Assembly (NCBI RefSeq): GCF_044762855.1
Contig: NZ_JBIWFB010000001.1
Location: 310,001 to 374,000 of the forward strand
Length of the DNA: 64,000 bases
Direction of reading: 5' to 3'
Source: Psychrobacillus sp044762855
GTDB taxonomy: Bacteria; Bacillota; Bacilli; Bacillales_A; Planococcaceae
In this document: positions 16,616-25,643 of the stretch, piece by piece
How the letters are laid out: each line of letters starts with the position of its first letter
Numbering within the stretch: the first letter of the stretch is position 1
Made by a program: the position numbers and the translations under genes
Notes under the pieces: generated by a model
The model's database searches: none
Seen by the model: only the letters and a program-made list of their open reading frames with translations
Told to the model about the DNA's origin: nothing

Positions 16616-18688
16616 TCATTCACCAAAGAACGAAAACGGGAAAATGGACCATGGTGTTGTATCTTCACTATCAGATGCTTCAAAAGTTTGCTGTTTCAAA
16701 GTGGGATCTGTACATAATTTAGTTGGTACATCTTCCTCTTTTAAATAAACAAGTCTTTGTTTTTCACAAGCGGAAGTAGCAATACCACCTGTGTCAATAT
16801 CTACAATAACTCCGCGCACGCCAGGAGGAGCGATAAATGGTTCGGATGGTAAACCTTGATGTGCTTTTTCCATAAATTCAATCCACACTTGCTTCGTTAC
16901 TTGTCTTGCTTCTGCTTCACTCACATGCTTTCCTTGGTCATACCCGTTCCAAACACCTGCAGTCAATTGAGGGGAGAAGCCGATTAAATATTGATCGGAA
17001 ATCGTCGTCCCTGATTTAGCTGCATATGGTCTCGTTTGTTTTGCACGTATACTAAGACCTGTTGCAGGAGAGTAATCATTAAAAGTAGGATCGAACATAC
17101 CGGTTAATAAATGAGATAGCAAAAATGCATCTTGTTCAAGTAACACTTTCTTCTCTTTTCTTTTATCCTTCTCTAAATCATAAAGCACCTTGCCTTTATT
17201 ATCCGTAATTTTCGTAATATAAGTTGGTTCTCTGAGGATTCCTTTTGCAGAAATCGCGTTATATGCTTTAGTCATGTCCAATAAAGAAGCTTCTGATGTT
17301 CCCAGCGCAGTTGCGGGTGTTTCATCGATGTCCATTTTAATATTAAAACGCTCGATCAGCTGTTCAAAAGGCTTATAGCCAATTTGTTCAAGCGTTTTTA
17401 CAGCATATATATTATCGGAGATAGCAAGTGCTTGTGCCAGTGAAATAGGATGCTCGGCAAACTTATCATTGACATTTTTGGGCTCATATTCTTGCCGTCC
17501 ATTGTCATAGGTAAAAATAGTTCGTTCACTTTTCATATAGGTGAGGGGAGTGAATCCATTTTCTAACGCTGAAGCAAATAGTAAAGGCTTGATAGTAGAA
17601 CCTGGTTGTCTTTTTGCTTGCGTTACGCGATTAAATGGACTTTCACTAAAATTACGACCGCCGACCATTGCTGTTACATATCCAGTTTTTGGTTCAATGC
17701 TGACGAACCCAATTTGTAACTCATCTTCTGGCATCCACTTGTCAATGACCTCTTCTGCTGCTTGTTGATGACTTCTGTTCAAAGTGGTCTCGATGGTCCA
17801 TCCACCTTCTTCGATTCTGCGTCCCTTTTTCTGAAGAATATTAGTTGCTTCTTTCCAAACTTCTTCTAAAAAGTAAGGAGCTACTTTTTTCTTCACAAGC
17901 GAATCTTCTGTTTTCAAAACATAATGCTCATCCACAGCCCGTTCTCGTTGATCGGCAGTGATAAATTGTTGGTTTTCCATTAATTTTAAAATAAGTTGTT
18001 GCCGGTTTACCGCTTTTTCTTCATCGACTAACGGGGAATAATAAGTTGGCCCTTTTGGAATACCCATCAATAGAGCCGATTCCGCAAGCGTTAAATCTTT
18101 TGCACTTTTTCCGAAATAATACCTGCTCGCCGCTTCCACACCATACATGCCATGGCCAAAATAAACCGTATTCAAAAATCCCTCGAGTAACTCATCTTTT
18201 TCATAAAAAATTTCCAACCGATAAGCATACAATGCTTCATTAATCTTCCGAGTCCAAGACTTTTCGAACGTTAAAAATAGATTTCTCGCATATTGTTGGG
18301 TAATCGTACTTGCCCCTTCTACTTTTCGCATTGCTTTAATATCCTTCAAAAGTGCAGAAGCAATTCGCGAATAATCAAACCCGTGATGCTCATAAAATTC
18401 CTGATCCTCTACTGCAATAATCGCCTGGGGAATAAATGGTGACATGTCTTCTAGTGAAACCCAGTAGCGCCTTTGATCTTCGAATCGATCCCCAATTACA
18501 TTTCCTTGGTCATCTAGAAAGACAGAGGAAATAGGGACTTGAATAATAGGTGCACCAACGATTTGAGCATAAACTCGGAGGGTAACAAGTGCGCCAATTA
18601 AAGCAAAACTAGCCACGATACTTAATAAAAAAACTCTTTTCATGCGTTTAGATCGAGTGGCTTTTTTCCGATATTGTACACGCCCCAT
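16616..18688 (-). CDS. pbpG: Class A penicillin-binding protein (PbpG/YwhE-like)
   Basis: Bifunctional peptidoglycan glycosyltransferase and transpeptidase, 690 residues. Basic N-terminus, one membrane segment at about 17-40, GT51 domain with catalytic Glu94 in VEDQEFYEHHG, and transpeptidase motifs SxxK (Ser364-Lys367 in GSTIKPLL), SDN (424-426) and KSGT (558-561). All key residues are intact. ATG with GGAGGAG. The location next to ywhD and speE matches B. subtilis pbpG, which is expressed in the forespore; that regulation is inferred here. Confidence 0.92.
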   Translation of the reverse strand: MGRVQYRKKATRSKRMKRVFLLSIVASFALIGALVTLRVYAQIVGAPIIQVPISSVFLDDQGNVIGDRFEDQRRYWVSLEDMSPFIPQAIIAVEDQEFYEHHGFDYSRIASALLKDIKAMRKVEGASTITQQYARNLFLTFEKSWTRKINEALYAYRLEIFYEKDELLEGFLNTVYFGHGMYGVEAASRYYFGKSAKDLTLAESALLMGIPKGPTYYSPLVDEEKAVNRQQLILKLMENQQFITADQRERAVDEHYVLKTEDSLVKKKVAPYFLEEVWKEATNILQKKGRRIEEGGWTIETTLNRSHQQAAEEVIDKWMPEDELQIGFVSIEPKTGYVTAMVGGRNFSESPFNRVTQAKRQPGSTIKPLLFASALENGFTPLTYMKSERTIFTYDNGRQEYEPKNVNDKFAEHPISLAQALAISDNIYAVKTLEQIGYKPFEQLIERFNIKMDIDETPATALGTSEASLLDMTKAYNAISAKGILREPTYITKITDNKGKVLYDLEKDKRKEKKVLLEQDAFLLSHLLTGMFDPTFNDYSPATGLSIRAKQTRPYAAKSGTTISDQYLIGFSPQLTAGVWNGYDQGKHVSEAEARQVTKQVWIEFMEKAHQGLPSEPFIAPPGVRGVIVDIDTGGIATSACEKQRLVYLKEEDVPTKLCTDPTLKQQTFEASDSEDTTPWSIFPFSFFGE

Positions 18689-18846
18689 TAAATCTCCTCC
18701 GTCTCTTGTTGGATGTTTTTATTAGTATGAGAACAATAGATTCAAATTAAACGGAAAAAGAAAAAAGTATTGCACTTTTGTAAAAAAGCACTATACTTTC
18801 TTTGTATTATTTTTTTTGAGATAAAATATATACAAATAATATTGAT

Positions 18847-18853
18847 AAGGGAG
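18847..18853 (+). promoter_or_regulatory. Orphaned ribosome binding site, probably once that of speE
   Basis: AAGGGAG followed by ATAATT, just left of the TnpB element, has no start codon at proper distance. If the element were removed, joining about 18856 to the GATAG before the speE ATG would put this site about eight bases from the ATG. Inference from both junctions. Confidence 0.4.
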
Positions 18854-18918
18854 ATAATTAGCGTTAAATTATAAATTATGAGGTATATTTAATATAGAAG
18901 TGAAAGAAATAAAGTATT

Positions 18919-20088
18919 ATGAGGATGATGAAGTTGAAAAAGGCTTATAAAACAGAAATTCTCCTAGACTATAAACAAACTCAAAAAGTGAACCAAACAA
19001 TTGGGGTTTGTCGTTATGTGTATAATCTTTATCTCTCCACTGCTCAGGAGCATTACGAAAAAACTGGTAAGCATCTTTCAGGTTATAATTTTTCAAAATG
19101 GTTGAATAATGTTCATACAATTCATAGGGACTTATGGATTAAAGACGTTTCAAGTAAAGCTGTAAAACAATCCATAATGAATGGGGACAGGGCATTTAAA
19201 AATTTTTTTAAAGGCTTAGCTAAGTTTCCACAATTTAGATCAAAGAAAAACCGTGATGTTAAAGCTTACTTTCCGAAAAATAACAAAACAGATTTAACTA
19301 TTGAACGTCATCGGATTAAAATCCCAACAATTGGGTGGGTAAGATTAAAAGAATATGGTTATATTCCTACAGAATTAGATGTTTCCAGTTGTACGGTATC
19401 AAAAAAGGCTGGAAGATATTTTATTTCAGTCCTTGGAGAAATCGAGCAAAAAAATGAACATACTATAAACAATCACGATGGAATTGGAATTGATTTAGGA
19501 ATAAAAGAATTTGCAACATGTAGTCATAATAAAACATTCCTAAATATTAACAAAGGACAAAATGTAAGGAAGCTAGAAAAGAGTTTAAAAAGACAACAAA
19601 AAAAGTTAAGTAGAAGTTATGAACAAAATAAAAATCGAAAGAGAGGTGAAATCTGCTATAAAAATAGGCAGAAGCAACTACTAGTTGTACAAAAACTGCG
19701 CGTTAGATTAGCGAATATTCGTAAGGAGTATATCCGATTTGTAGTTCAACAGTTGGTGAAAACCAAACCAACCTATATTGCTATTGAAAATTTATACATC
19801 AAAGGCATGATGAAAAATAGACATCTTTCAAAAGCGATTTCGCATCAGCTTTTCTATAATTTCAGAGAATGGCTTCTTAAAAAATGTATTCAACATAATA
19901 TTGAATTACGTTTGGTAGATAGATGGTATCCATCTTCTAAATTGTGTTCTTCTTGTGGAACAAAGAAAACCCAACTGAGACTTTCAGAACGATTATTTAA
20001 GTGCGATTCTTGCCAACTGGAAATGGATAGAGATTTTAATGCTTGTATAAATATTAAATATGCAACGAATTATACAATATTAACTTAG
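18919..20088 (+). CDS. tnpB: TnpB, RNA-guided endonuclease of an IS605-type element
   Basis: Ancestor-like relative of Cas12 that cleaves DNA guided by an omega RNA from the right end of its element. It is 389 residues with all catalytic elements intact: RuvC-I Asp192 (GIDLGIKEF), RuvC-II Glu290 (IAIENLYIKGM), zinc ribbon Cys343/346/362/365, and RuvC-III Asp in MDRDFNAC (370-372). The start is ambiguous: ATGs at 18919, 18925 and 18928, and a TTG at 18934 that is best spaced from GAGG at 18921. The gene looks functional. There is no tnpA partner, so movement would need a transposase in trans. Confidence 0.93.
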   Translation: MRMMKLKKAYKTEILLDYKQTQKVNQTIGVCRYVYNLYLSTAQEHYEKTGKHLSGYNFSKWLNNVHTIHRDLWIKDVSSKAVKQSIMNGDRAFKNFFKGLAKFPQFRSKKNRDVKAYFPKNNKTDLTIERHRIKIPTIGWVRLKEYGYIPTELDVSSCTVSKKAGRYFISVLGEIEQKNEHTINNHDGIGIDLGIKEFATCSHNKTFLNINKGQNVRKLEKSLKRQQKKLSRSYEQNKNRKRGEICYKNRQKQLLVVQKLRVRLANIRKEYIRFVVQQLVKTKPTYIAIENLYIKGMMKNRHLSKAISHQLFYNFREWLLKKCIQHNIELRLVDRWYPSSKLCSSCGTKKTQLRLSERLFKCDSCQLEMDRDFNACINIKYATNYTILT

Positions 20089-20246
20089 TTAATCTATGTA
20101 TATATAGGGTGGGCTACATCCGAATTTAAGCCTGTGAAGAACTAAAAAAACGATAGTAACGAGTAATTGGTGAATTCGGGTTCATTGAAGCAGGAAATTG
20201 TCTAGCGTAGTAAAATTATACATTTTACTATGTTTTTAGTAGCAGA
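20040..20246 (+). ncRNA. Probable TnpB omega RNA (reRNA) region
   Basis: In this family the guide RNA overlaps the 3' end of tnpB and runs to the right end of the element. The region contains GAAGCAGGAA and the hairpin TAGTAAAAT (20208-20216) / ATTTTACTA (20222-20230). The guide would be read from the flank, i.e. the sequence running into the speE start. Boundaries are approximate. Confidence 0.45.
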
Positions 20247-20253
20247 TAGATAG

Positions 20254-21087
20254 ATGAGCGGATTTTGGTTTACAGAAAAACAAACCGAGAATTTTGGAAT
20301 TACGATGAAGGTAAAACGTACACTTCATACGGAACAAACAGATTTTCAACTTTTAGAAATGGCAGAAACAGAAGAATGGGGTAATATGCTCTTTTTAGAT
20401 GGCATGGTTATGACGTCTCAAAAAGATGAGTTCGTATACCACGAGATGGTTGCACATGTACCTTTGTTTACACATCCAAACCCTGAGAACGTATTAGTTG
20501 TTGGTGGAGGAGATGGCGGCGTAATTCGCGAAATTATGAAGCATCCAAAAGTAAAAAAAGCAACGCTTGTTGATATAGATGGAAAAGTTATCGAGTATTC
20601 GAAACAATATTTACCGGAAATTGCATGTGAATTAGAAAATCCACGTGTAGATGTACAAGTAGGCGACGGCTTTATGCATATTGCGGAGTCTGAAAACGAA
20701 TACGATGTAATCATGGTAGATTCTACTGAGCCAGTAGGTCCTGCAGTAAACCTATTCACAAAAGGATTCTATGCTGGAATTTCAAAAGCTCTAAAAGAAG
20801 ACGGGTTATTTGTTGCACAGTCGGACAACCCATGGTTCAAAGCGGATCTTATCCGACAAGTACAAAAAGACGTAAAAGAAATTTTCCCTATTACAAATAT
20901 GTACTTAGCGAATATTCCTACGTACCCAAGTGGACTTTGGTGCTTTACGATTGGATCAAAAAAATACGATCCACTTCAAGTACCGGACGAGCAATTCCAC
21001 GAAATCGACACAAAATATTACACAAAAGAGCTTCACAAAGCAGCATTCGTATTGCCTAAATTTGTGAAGGACTTAGCAGGAGAGTAA
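20254..21087 (+). CDS. speE: Spermidine synthase
   Basis: Transfers aminopropyl from decarboxylated SAM to putrescine. It is 277 residues with the nucleotide-binding GGGDGGVIRE, DIDGKVIEYSKQ, and catalytic Asp in MVDSTEPVGPA, then NIPTYPSGLW. The ATG is fixed by alignment to MSxLWYTEKQTxNFGI-type N-termini. Unusually, no Shine-Dalgarno sequence precedes it, because the TnpB element ends within about 10-20 bases. speB follows after four bases. Confidence 0.95.
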   Translation: MSGFWFTEKQTENFGITMKVKRTLHTEQTDFQLLEMAETEEWGNMLFLDGMVMTSQKDEFVYHEMVAHVPLFTHPNPENVLVVGGGDGGVIREIMKHPKVKKATLVDIDGKVIEYSKQYLPEIACELENPRVDVQVGDGFMHIAESENEYDVIMVDSTEPVGPAVNLFTKGFYAGISKALKEDGLFVAQSDNPWFKADLIRQVQKDVKEIFPITNMYLANIPTYPSGLWCFTIGSKKYDPLQVPDEQFHEIDTKYYTKELHKAAFVLPKFVKDLAGE

Positions 21088-21091
21088 GCCA

Positions 21092-21964
21092 ATGCGATTT
21101 GATGAAGCTTATTCAGGAAATGTATTTATTAAAAGCAAGCAAAATTACGAAGAAGCACAAGCCGTTATTTACGGCATGCCAATGGACTGGACAGTAAGCT
21201 ATCGTCCAGGTTCCCGCTTCGGTCCGCAACGCATTCGTGAAGTTTCGATAGGTCTAGAGGAGTATAGTCCATATTTAGACCGCGAGCTTGATGAGGTAAA
21301 TTATTTTGATGCAGGAGACATTCCGCTTCCTTTCGGAAATGCATCAAAAAGCTTAGATTTAATCGCAGGTTTCATTCGACAACTTATGCAAGACGGGAAA
21401 ATTCCAGTCGGCATGGGCGGGGAGCATTTAGTGTCATGGCCGGTTATGAAAACAGTGGCGGACAACTATAAAGATCTAGCAATCATTCATATGGATGCGC
21501 ATACGGATTTACGTGTGGAATATGAAGGGGAGCCACTTTCTCACTCGACACCTATTCGTAAAATTGCTGAATATATCGGTCCAAAAAACGTTTATTCATT
21601 TGGAATTCGTTCTGGCATGAAAGAAGAGTTCGATTGGGCAAAAGAAAATGGCATGCATATTTCGAAATTTGAAGTACTAGAACCATTAAAAGAAGTACTA
21701 CCAACGCTTGAAGGCCGTCCAGTCTATGTAACAATTGACATAGACGTATTAGACCCTGCACATGCACCGGGTACAGGAACAGTAGATTGTGGCGGGATCA
21801 CTAGCCGCGAGCTACTTGCTTCTATCCATGCGATTGCAAATTCGGGCGTGAATGTAGTTGGTTTCGATCTTGTAGAGGTTGCTCCGATTTATGATTCATC
21901 GGAACAAACTGCTAATACTGCATCGAAGTTACTACGTGAAATGATTTTAGGTTGGGTTAAATAA
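21092..21964 (+). CDS. speB: Agmatinase
   Basis: Mn-dependent hydrolysis of agmatine to putrescine and urea, supplying SpeE. It is 290 residues of the arginase fold with metal motifs GGEH, DAHTD and DIDVLDP, and the SHSTPI substrate segment. ATG with AGGAGAG. Cotranscribed with speE. Confidence 0.94.
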   Translation: MRFDEAYSGNVFIKSKQNYEEAQAVIYGMPMDWTVSYRPGSRFGPQRIREVSIGLEEYSPYLDRELDEVNYFDAGDIPLPFGNASKSLDLIAGFIRQLMQDGKIPVGMGGEHLVSWPVMKTVADNYKDLAIIHMDAHTDLRVEYEGEPLSHSTPIRKIAEYIGPKNVYSFGIRSGMKEEFDWAKENGMHISKFEVLEPLKEVLPTLEGRPVYVTIDIDVLDPAHAPGTGTVDCGGITSRELLASIHAIANSGVNVVGFDLVEVAPIYDSSEQTANTASKLLREMILGWVK

Positions 21965-21968
21965 TTCA

Positions 21969-22006
21969 GAAACGTGTTGTCCTTTATTGGGCATCACGTT
22001 TTTTTA
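21969..22006 (+). terminator. Terminator of speE-speB
   Basis: AACGTG ... CACGTT imperfect stem followed by T7. Confidence 0.65.
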
Positions 22007-22081
22007 TGTTTAGTTGTCATTATCATGCTTTTAGCTTTATAATAAAAAGGTTACATTAAAAATGTGTTAAGGATGAACGCA

Positions 22082-22501
22082 ATGTCTCAACCAATAAAAA
22101 AAACAGTAAATGTCCGCTTGCTATCTACGATAAAGCATCCTGATAGTGTGGCTGAAACTTTGGATATACAAACAACAGGTGAGCTGACGATAAAAGGGGA
22201 GCAGCCTTATTTAATTTACGAAGAACTGCAAAATGAAAAAGCGGTCAAAACTACCGTAAAGTTAAGTAGTGATTCTGCTTTAATTCTTCGAAATGGCGGC
22301 GTAAAAATGAGACTGCCATTTGTAAAAGGAGAGCTTCAAACAGGAAGCTATGATTCAGGATATGGCCCAATGATGATCACTACAAATACAGAACAACTAC
22401 AATTTGAAGATGGTAAGTTCCGAGTGGAATATGAACTCTTGATAAATGAGGAAGTAGTTGGTACATATACATTAGAACTAATATATACGGAGGCGAATTA
22501 A
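22082..22501 (+). CDS. ywiB: DUF1934 protein YwiB
   Basis: A 139-residue beta-barrel-like (calycin-type) protein of the DUF1934 family, directly before argS as in B. subtilis. The segment SGYGPMMITTNTEQLQF is typical. The ATG at 22082 is chosen because AAGG lies nine bases upstream; the frame is open to a GTG at 22064. Function unknown. Confidence 0.85.
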   Translation: MSQPIKKTVNVRLLSTIKHPDSVAETLDIQTTGELTIKGEQPYLIYEELQNEKAVKTTVKLSSDSALILRNGGVKMRLPFVKGELQTGSYDSGYGPMMITTNTEQLQFEDGKFRVEYELLINEEVVGTYTLELIYTEAN

Positions 22502-24169
22502 ATGAACGCAGTAGAACAAGTACAACAATCGATTAAAACCGCGTTGCAACAGGCAATTATAAAAGCAGAATTAGTAGCGGAAGAACAGATTCCAGCTATC
22601 CATTTGGAAACACCGAAAGACAAAGCAAATGGAGATTACGCAACAAATATTGCCATGCAATTAACGAAACTAGCGAAAAAAAATCCACGTCAAATTGCGG
22701 ACGCTATCGTAGAAAACCTAGATATGTCCGGTACAATGATGGAAAAAATCGATATCGCTGGTCCAGGATTTATGAATATTACGGTGCGTAAAGATTATTT
22801 ACAAGAAGTTGTAAAAGCTGTGCTTGCGGAACAAGACAATTATGGGCGTACTAAATCAGGTGCTGGAGAAAAAATTCAAGTCGAGTTCGTTTCAGCAAAT
22901 CCAACTGGTGACTTACATTTAGGACATGCGCGTGGTGCATCTGTGGGAGATTCATTATGTAATGTGCTTGATTTTGCTGGATATGATGTTTCTCGTGAAT
23001 ATTATATTAATGACGCTGGAAATCAAATCCATAACTTAGCGGTGTCTATTGAAGTACGCTATTTTGAAGCATTAGGGTTAGAAAAAGAAATGCCAGAAGA
23101 CGGATACCGTGGACAAGATATTATTGATATTGCAGCGGATCTAGTAAAAGAGCATGGCGATAAATTTGTTCAAATGTCTGACGAAGAGCGCTATAAAGCG
23201 TTCCGTGCACACGGTTTAAAAGTAGAACTTGCGAAGTTACAAAAAGACTTAGCGGACTTCCGTGTAGGATTCGATAATTGGTTCTCTGAGACTTCTTTAT
23301 ACACAGATGGAAAAATTGAAGTAGCATTAGATAAATTAAAAGCAAATGGTCATATTTTCGAAGAAGAAGGCGCTACATGGTTCCGTTCAACAACTTTTGG
23401 CGATGACAAAGATCGTGTATTGATCAAAAGTGATGGCTCTTTCACCTATTTATTACCAGACATCGCTTACCATGAAGACAAACTAGTACGTGGTTTCGAC
23501 CAACTGATCAACATTTGGGGAGCAGACCACCACGGCTATATCCCACGTATGAAAGCGGCGATTGAAGCGCTTGGATACGAGCGTGAAAAACTAGAAGTTT
23601 CTGTTATTCAAATGGTTCAACTGTATAAAGACGGCGAGAAAATGAAAATGAGTAAACGTACTGGTAAAGCAGTTACCATGCGTGAACTAGTAGAAGAAGT
23701 AGGACTAGACGCAGTTCGTTATTTCTTCGGTATGCGTTCAGGCGACTCACATATGGACTTCGATTTAGACTTAGCAGTTTCTCAGTCAAATGAAAACCCA
23801 GTGTATTATGCACAATATGCACATGCACGTATTTGCTCGATTCTACGCGCAGCTGAAACACAAGAGCTAAAAGCATCAACAGACTCACTAGAATTATTGC
23901 AAAGCGAAAAAGAATTGGACTTATTGAAAAAAATCGGCGACTTCCCACAAGTTGTAGCAGATGCAGCAAAACTTCGTGCACCTCACCGCGTCGCAACTTA
24001 TATCCAAGAGCTTGCAGCAACATTCCACAGCTTCTACAATGCGGATAAAGTACTTGATGCAGACAATGTCGCTCTAACTGGTGCTCGTCTAGCACTAGTA
24101 ACATCAGCTCGCCAAACAATCGCGAACGCACTTCGCTTAATCGGCGTTGCCGCTCCAGAAAAAATGTAA
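22502..24169 (+). CDS. argS: Arginyl-tRNA synthetase
   Basis: Class I aminoacyl-tRNA synthetase, 555 residues. HIGH-type motif in PTGDLHLGHARGA, KMSK motif in KMKMSKRTG, N-terminal Add1 domain and C-terminal anticodon-binding region. The start abuts the ywiB stop, with GGAGG inside ywiB's last codons, so translation is coupled. In B. subtilis this block lies near rpoE; here about 39 kb separates them. Confidence 0.97.
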   Translation: MNAVEQVQQSIKTALQQAIIKAELVAEEQIPAIHLETPKDKANGDYATNIAMQLTKLAKKNPRQIADAIVENLDMSGTMMEKIDIAGPGFMNITVRKDYLQEVVKAVLAEQDNYGRTKSGAGEKIQVEFVSANPTGDLHLGHARGASVGDSLCNVLDFAGYDVSREYYINDAGNQIHNLAVSIEVRYFEALGLEKEMPEDGYRGQDIIDIAADLVKEHGDKFVQMSDEERYKAFRAHGLKVELAKLQKDLADFRVGFDNWFSETSLYTDGKIEVALDKLKANGHIFEEEGATWFRSTTFGDDKDRVLIKSDGSFTYLLPDIAYHEDKLVRGFDQLINIWGADHHGYIPRMKAAIEALGYEREKLEVSVIQMVQLYKDGEKMKMSKRTGKAVTMRELVEEVGLDAVRYFFGMRSGDSHMDFDLDLAVSQSNENPVYYAQYAHARICSILRAAETQELKASTDSLELLQSEKELDLLKKIGDFPQVVADAAKLRAPHRVATYIQELAATFHSFYNADKVLDADNVALTGARLALVTSARQTIANALRLIGVAAPEKM

Positions 24170-24173
24170 AATG

Positions 24174-24206
24174 AAACACTTCGACCTCGGTCGGAGTGTT
24201 TTTTTT
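24174..24206 (+). terminator. Terminator of ywiB-argS
   Basis: AAACACTTCGACC / GGTCGGAGTGTTT with a two-base loop and T8. Confidence 0.85.
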
Positions 24207-24232
24207 GATGGGGATAGCGTTTAGTTGGAAAA
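24207..24232 (+). repeat. Left copy of an imperfect direct repeat flanking the accessory island
   Basis: Matches 29729-29754: the last 15 bases CGTTTAGTTGGAAAA are identical, the first 11 agree at six positions, and both are preceded by a terminator T-run. Confidence 0.6.
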
Positions 24233-24555
24233 GTAACAGCTTACTAAAATTTGTGATATGTGTTTAATTTTGTGATAAAAAAGAACTAATAAAACAAGTG
24301 TCATTTATCCTTGTATGGTGGTAAATATATAGTACTATTAACTTAAAAATTCTAGAACGAATGAAATGTCGTGATATAATATTGGATGGAATATCCAAAT
24401 CGAGAATTTTGTAAGAGAACAAAGTACCTGTATTAGAAATATAATATTCTATTCCAGAAAAAATAGTTGATGTACATGATATGTCCAAGTGAATGGTTAT
24501 GATAAAGATATACCATTGATCTTGAAAAAAACGGGTAAGAGTGAAGGGGATATAG
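24233..24555 (+). promoter_or_regulatory. Upstream region of the accessory island
   Basis: AT-rich gap without a supported gene. An extended -10 TGATATAAT spans 24372-24380 (TG at 24372, TATAAT at 24375-24380); the -35 is weak. Immediately downstream is an inverted repeat TTGGAT (24382-24387) / ATCCAA (24393-24398), placed where a repressor such as the encoded WYL protein could block initiation. A long leader of about 170 bases follows. Function inferred. Confidence 0.45.
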
Positions 24556-25575
24556 ATGGATTCACAGCAGAATCAGACGAATCGAGTTTTATCCATGTAT
24601 GATCGTTTATCAAAAGGGCATATGCTCACGAAAAAGACAGAAGCTGACTTATTTCATGTTAGCGAAAAAACGATCCAACGAGATTTTGACAGTATTCGTG
24701 ATTTTATTGAAACTACCAAACCGAACGAATATCTTGAATATGATCGCAAAAAAAAGGTATACAAGTTAGAAACAAGTAACAATCCACATTTACAAAACGA
24801 AGAAATTCTAGCAATCGTAAAAGTATTGATTGAATCTCGTGCATTTCCAAAAAATGATATGGATCGGCTTATTAACAAGCTCACTGATCTCGCACAACAA
24901 GGGAACCAAGACTTCATTAAAAAATTGATGTCGAATGAAAAACATTTATATGTAGACTTGCAGCATAAGCAATCGCTATTTTCTACGTTGTGGGATTTGG
25001 CAACTGCTGTTCATACTAAACGCTTAATCACTATTCGCTACAAACGAGAATACGCCGAAGAAATTAAAGAAAGAACGCTGAAACCAGTAGGCTTGATTTT
25101 TTCAGAGTATTATTTCTATTTAATTGCCTATCAAACAACACGAGAACTCGATTTTCCGACTATTTACCGAGTAGATCGCATAACATGGGCTAAATTGAAA
25201 GAGGAGCATTTCAAGCTTCCATATAGCGATCGATTCCAAGAAGGAGAATTTCGCAAACGAATTCAATTCATGCATGCAGGGGAACTGCTGACGGTTAAAT
25301 TCCGTTTCACTGGTCCGTCACCACAAGCTGTACTAGATCGACTTCCAACTGCGCGGATTGTTTCAGAAAGCGAGGATGGAATTGTGTTTGAGGCTGAAGT
25401 TTATGGTCATGGGATTAAAATGTGGTTGTTGAGTCAGGGAGAGAATGTAGAAGTTTTTGCGCCTGAGAATCTACGTTTGGAAATCGAGGAAAGTATCAAA
25501 AGGATTGCAGTTAATTATGAAAAAAACGAACATGATTTTCAGGTAAACATGATAGATGAAAATGAATATAAATAA
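24556..25575 (+). CDS. HTH-WYL transcription regulator
   Basis: A 339-residue regulator. The N-terminal HTH (about residues 10-60; TKKTEADLFHVSEKTIQRDF) is followed by a linker, a WYL domain at about 145-230 (ITIRYKREY ... TLKPVGLIFSEYYFYLIAY) and a C-terminal WCX-like domain. This is the architecture of BrxR/CapW repressors that often head phage-defence operons, though WYL regulators also have other roles. ATG with AAGGGGA. It is followed after 68 bases by three closely spaced genes on the same strand. Confidence 0.88.
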   Translation: MDSQQNQTNRVLSMYDRLSKGHMLTKKTEADLFHVSEKTIQRDFDSIRDFIETTKPNEYLEYDRKKKVYKLETSNNPHLQNEEILAIVKVLIESRAFPKNDMDRLINKLTDLAQQGNQDFIKKLMSNEKHLYVDLQHKQSLFSTLWDLATAVHTKRLITIRYKREYAEEIKERTLKPVGLIFSEYYFYLIAYQTTRELDFPTIYRVDRITWAKLKEEHFKLPYSDRFQEGEFRKRIQFMHAGELLTVKFRFTGPSPQAVLDRLPTARIVSESEDGIVFEAEVYGHGIKMWLLSQGENVEVFAPENLRLEIEESIKRIAVNYEKNEHDFQVNMIDENEYK

Positions 25576-25597
25576 TAATTTGTTTTGTATATAAAAT

Positions 25598-25614
25598 ATT
25601 CAAATAACTTGAAT
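25598..25614. promoter_or_regulatory. Inverted repeat between the WYL gene and the following operon
   Basis: ATTCAA-5-TTGAAT, the same 6-5-6 geometry as the repeat before the WYL gene but different in sequence. It lies just downstream of a TATAAA-like -10. Possible operator. Confidence 0.3.
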
Positions 25615-25643
25615 GCTTTAAGAAAAAAATGGAGGACTAGGAA

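Larger units (their letters stand above)
18854..20246 (+). mobile_element. IS200/IS605-superfamily element carrying only tnpB (IS1341-like)
   Basis: The left side shows a small hairpin (ATAATT/AATTAT, 18854-18872). The right side has the family-typical GAAGCAGGAA (20187-20196) followed by a subterminal hairpin (20206-20232). No tnpA Y1 transposase is present. No target duplication is expected for this family, so exact ends cannot be fixed. The element lies between pbpG and speE, which are neighbours in B. subtilis. Confidence 0.65.
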
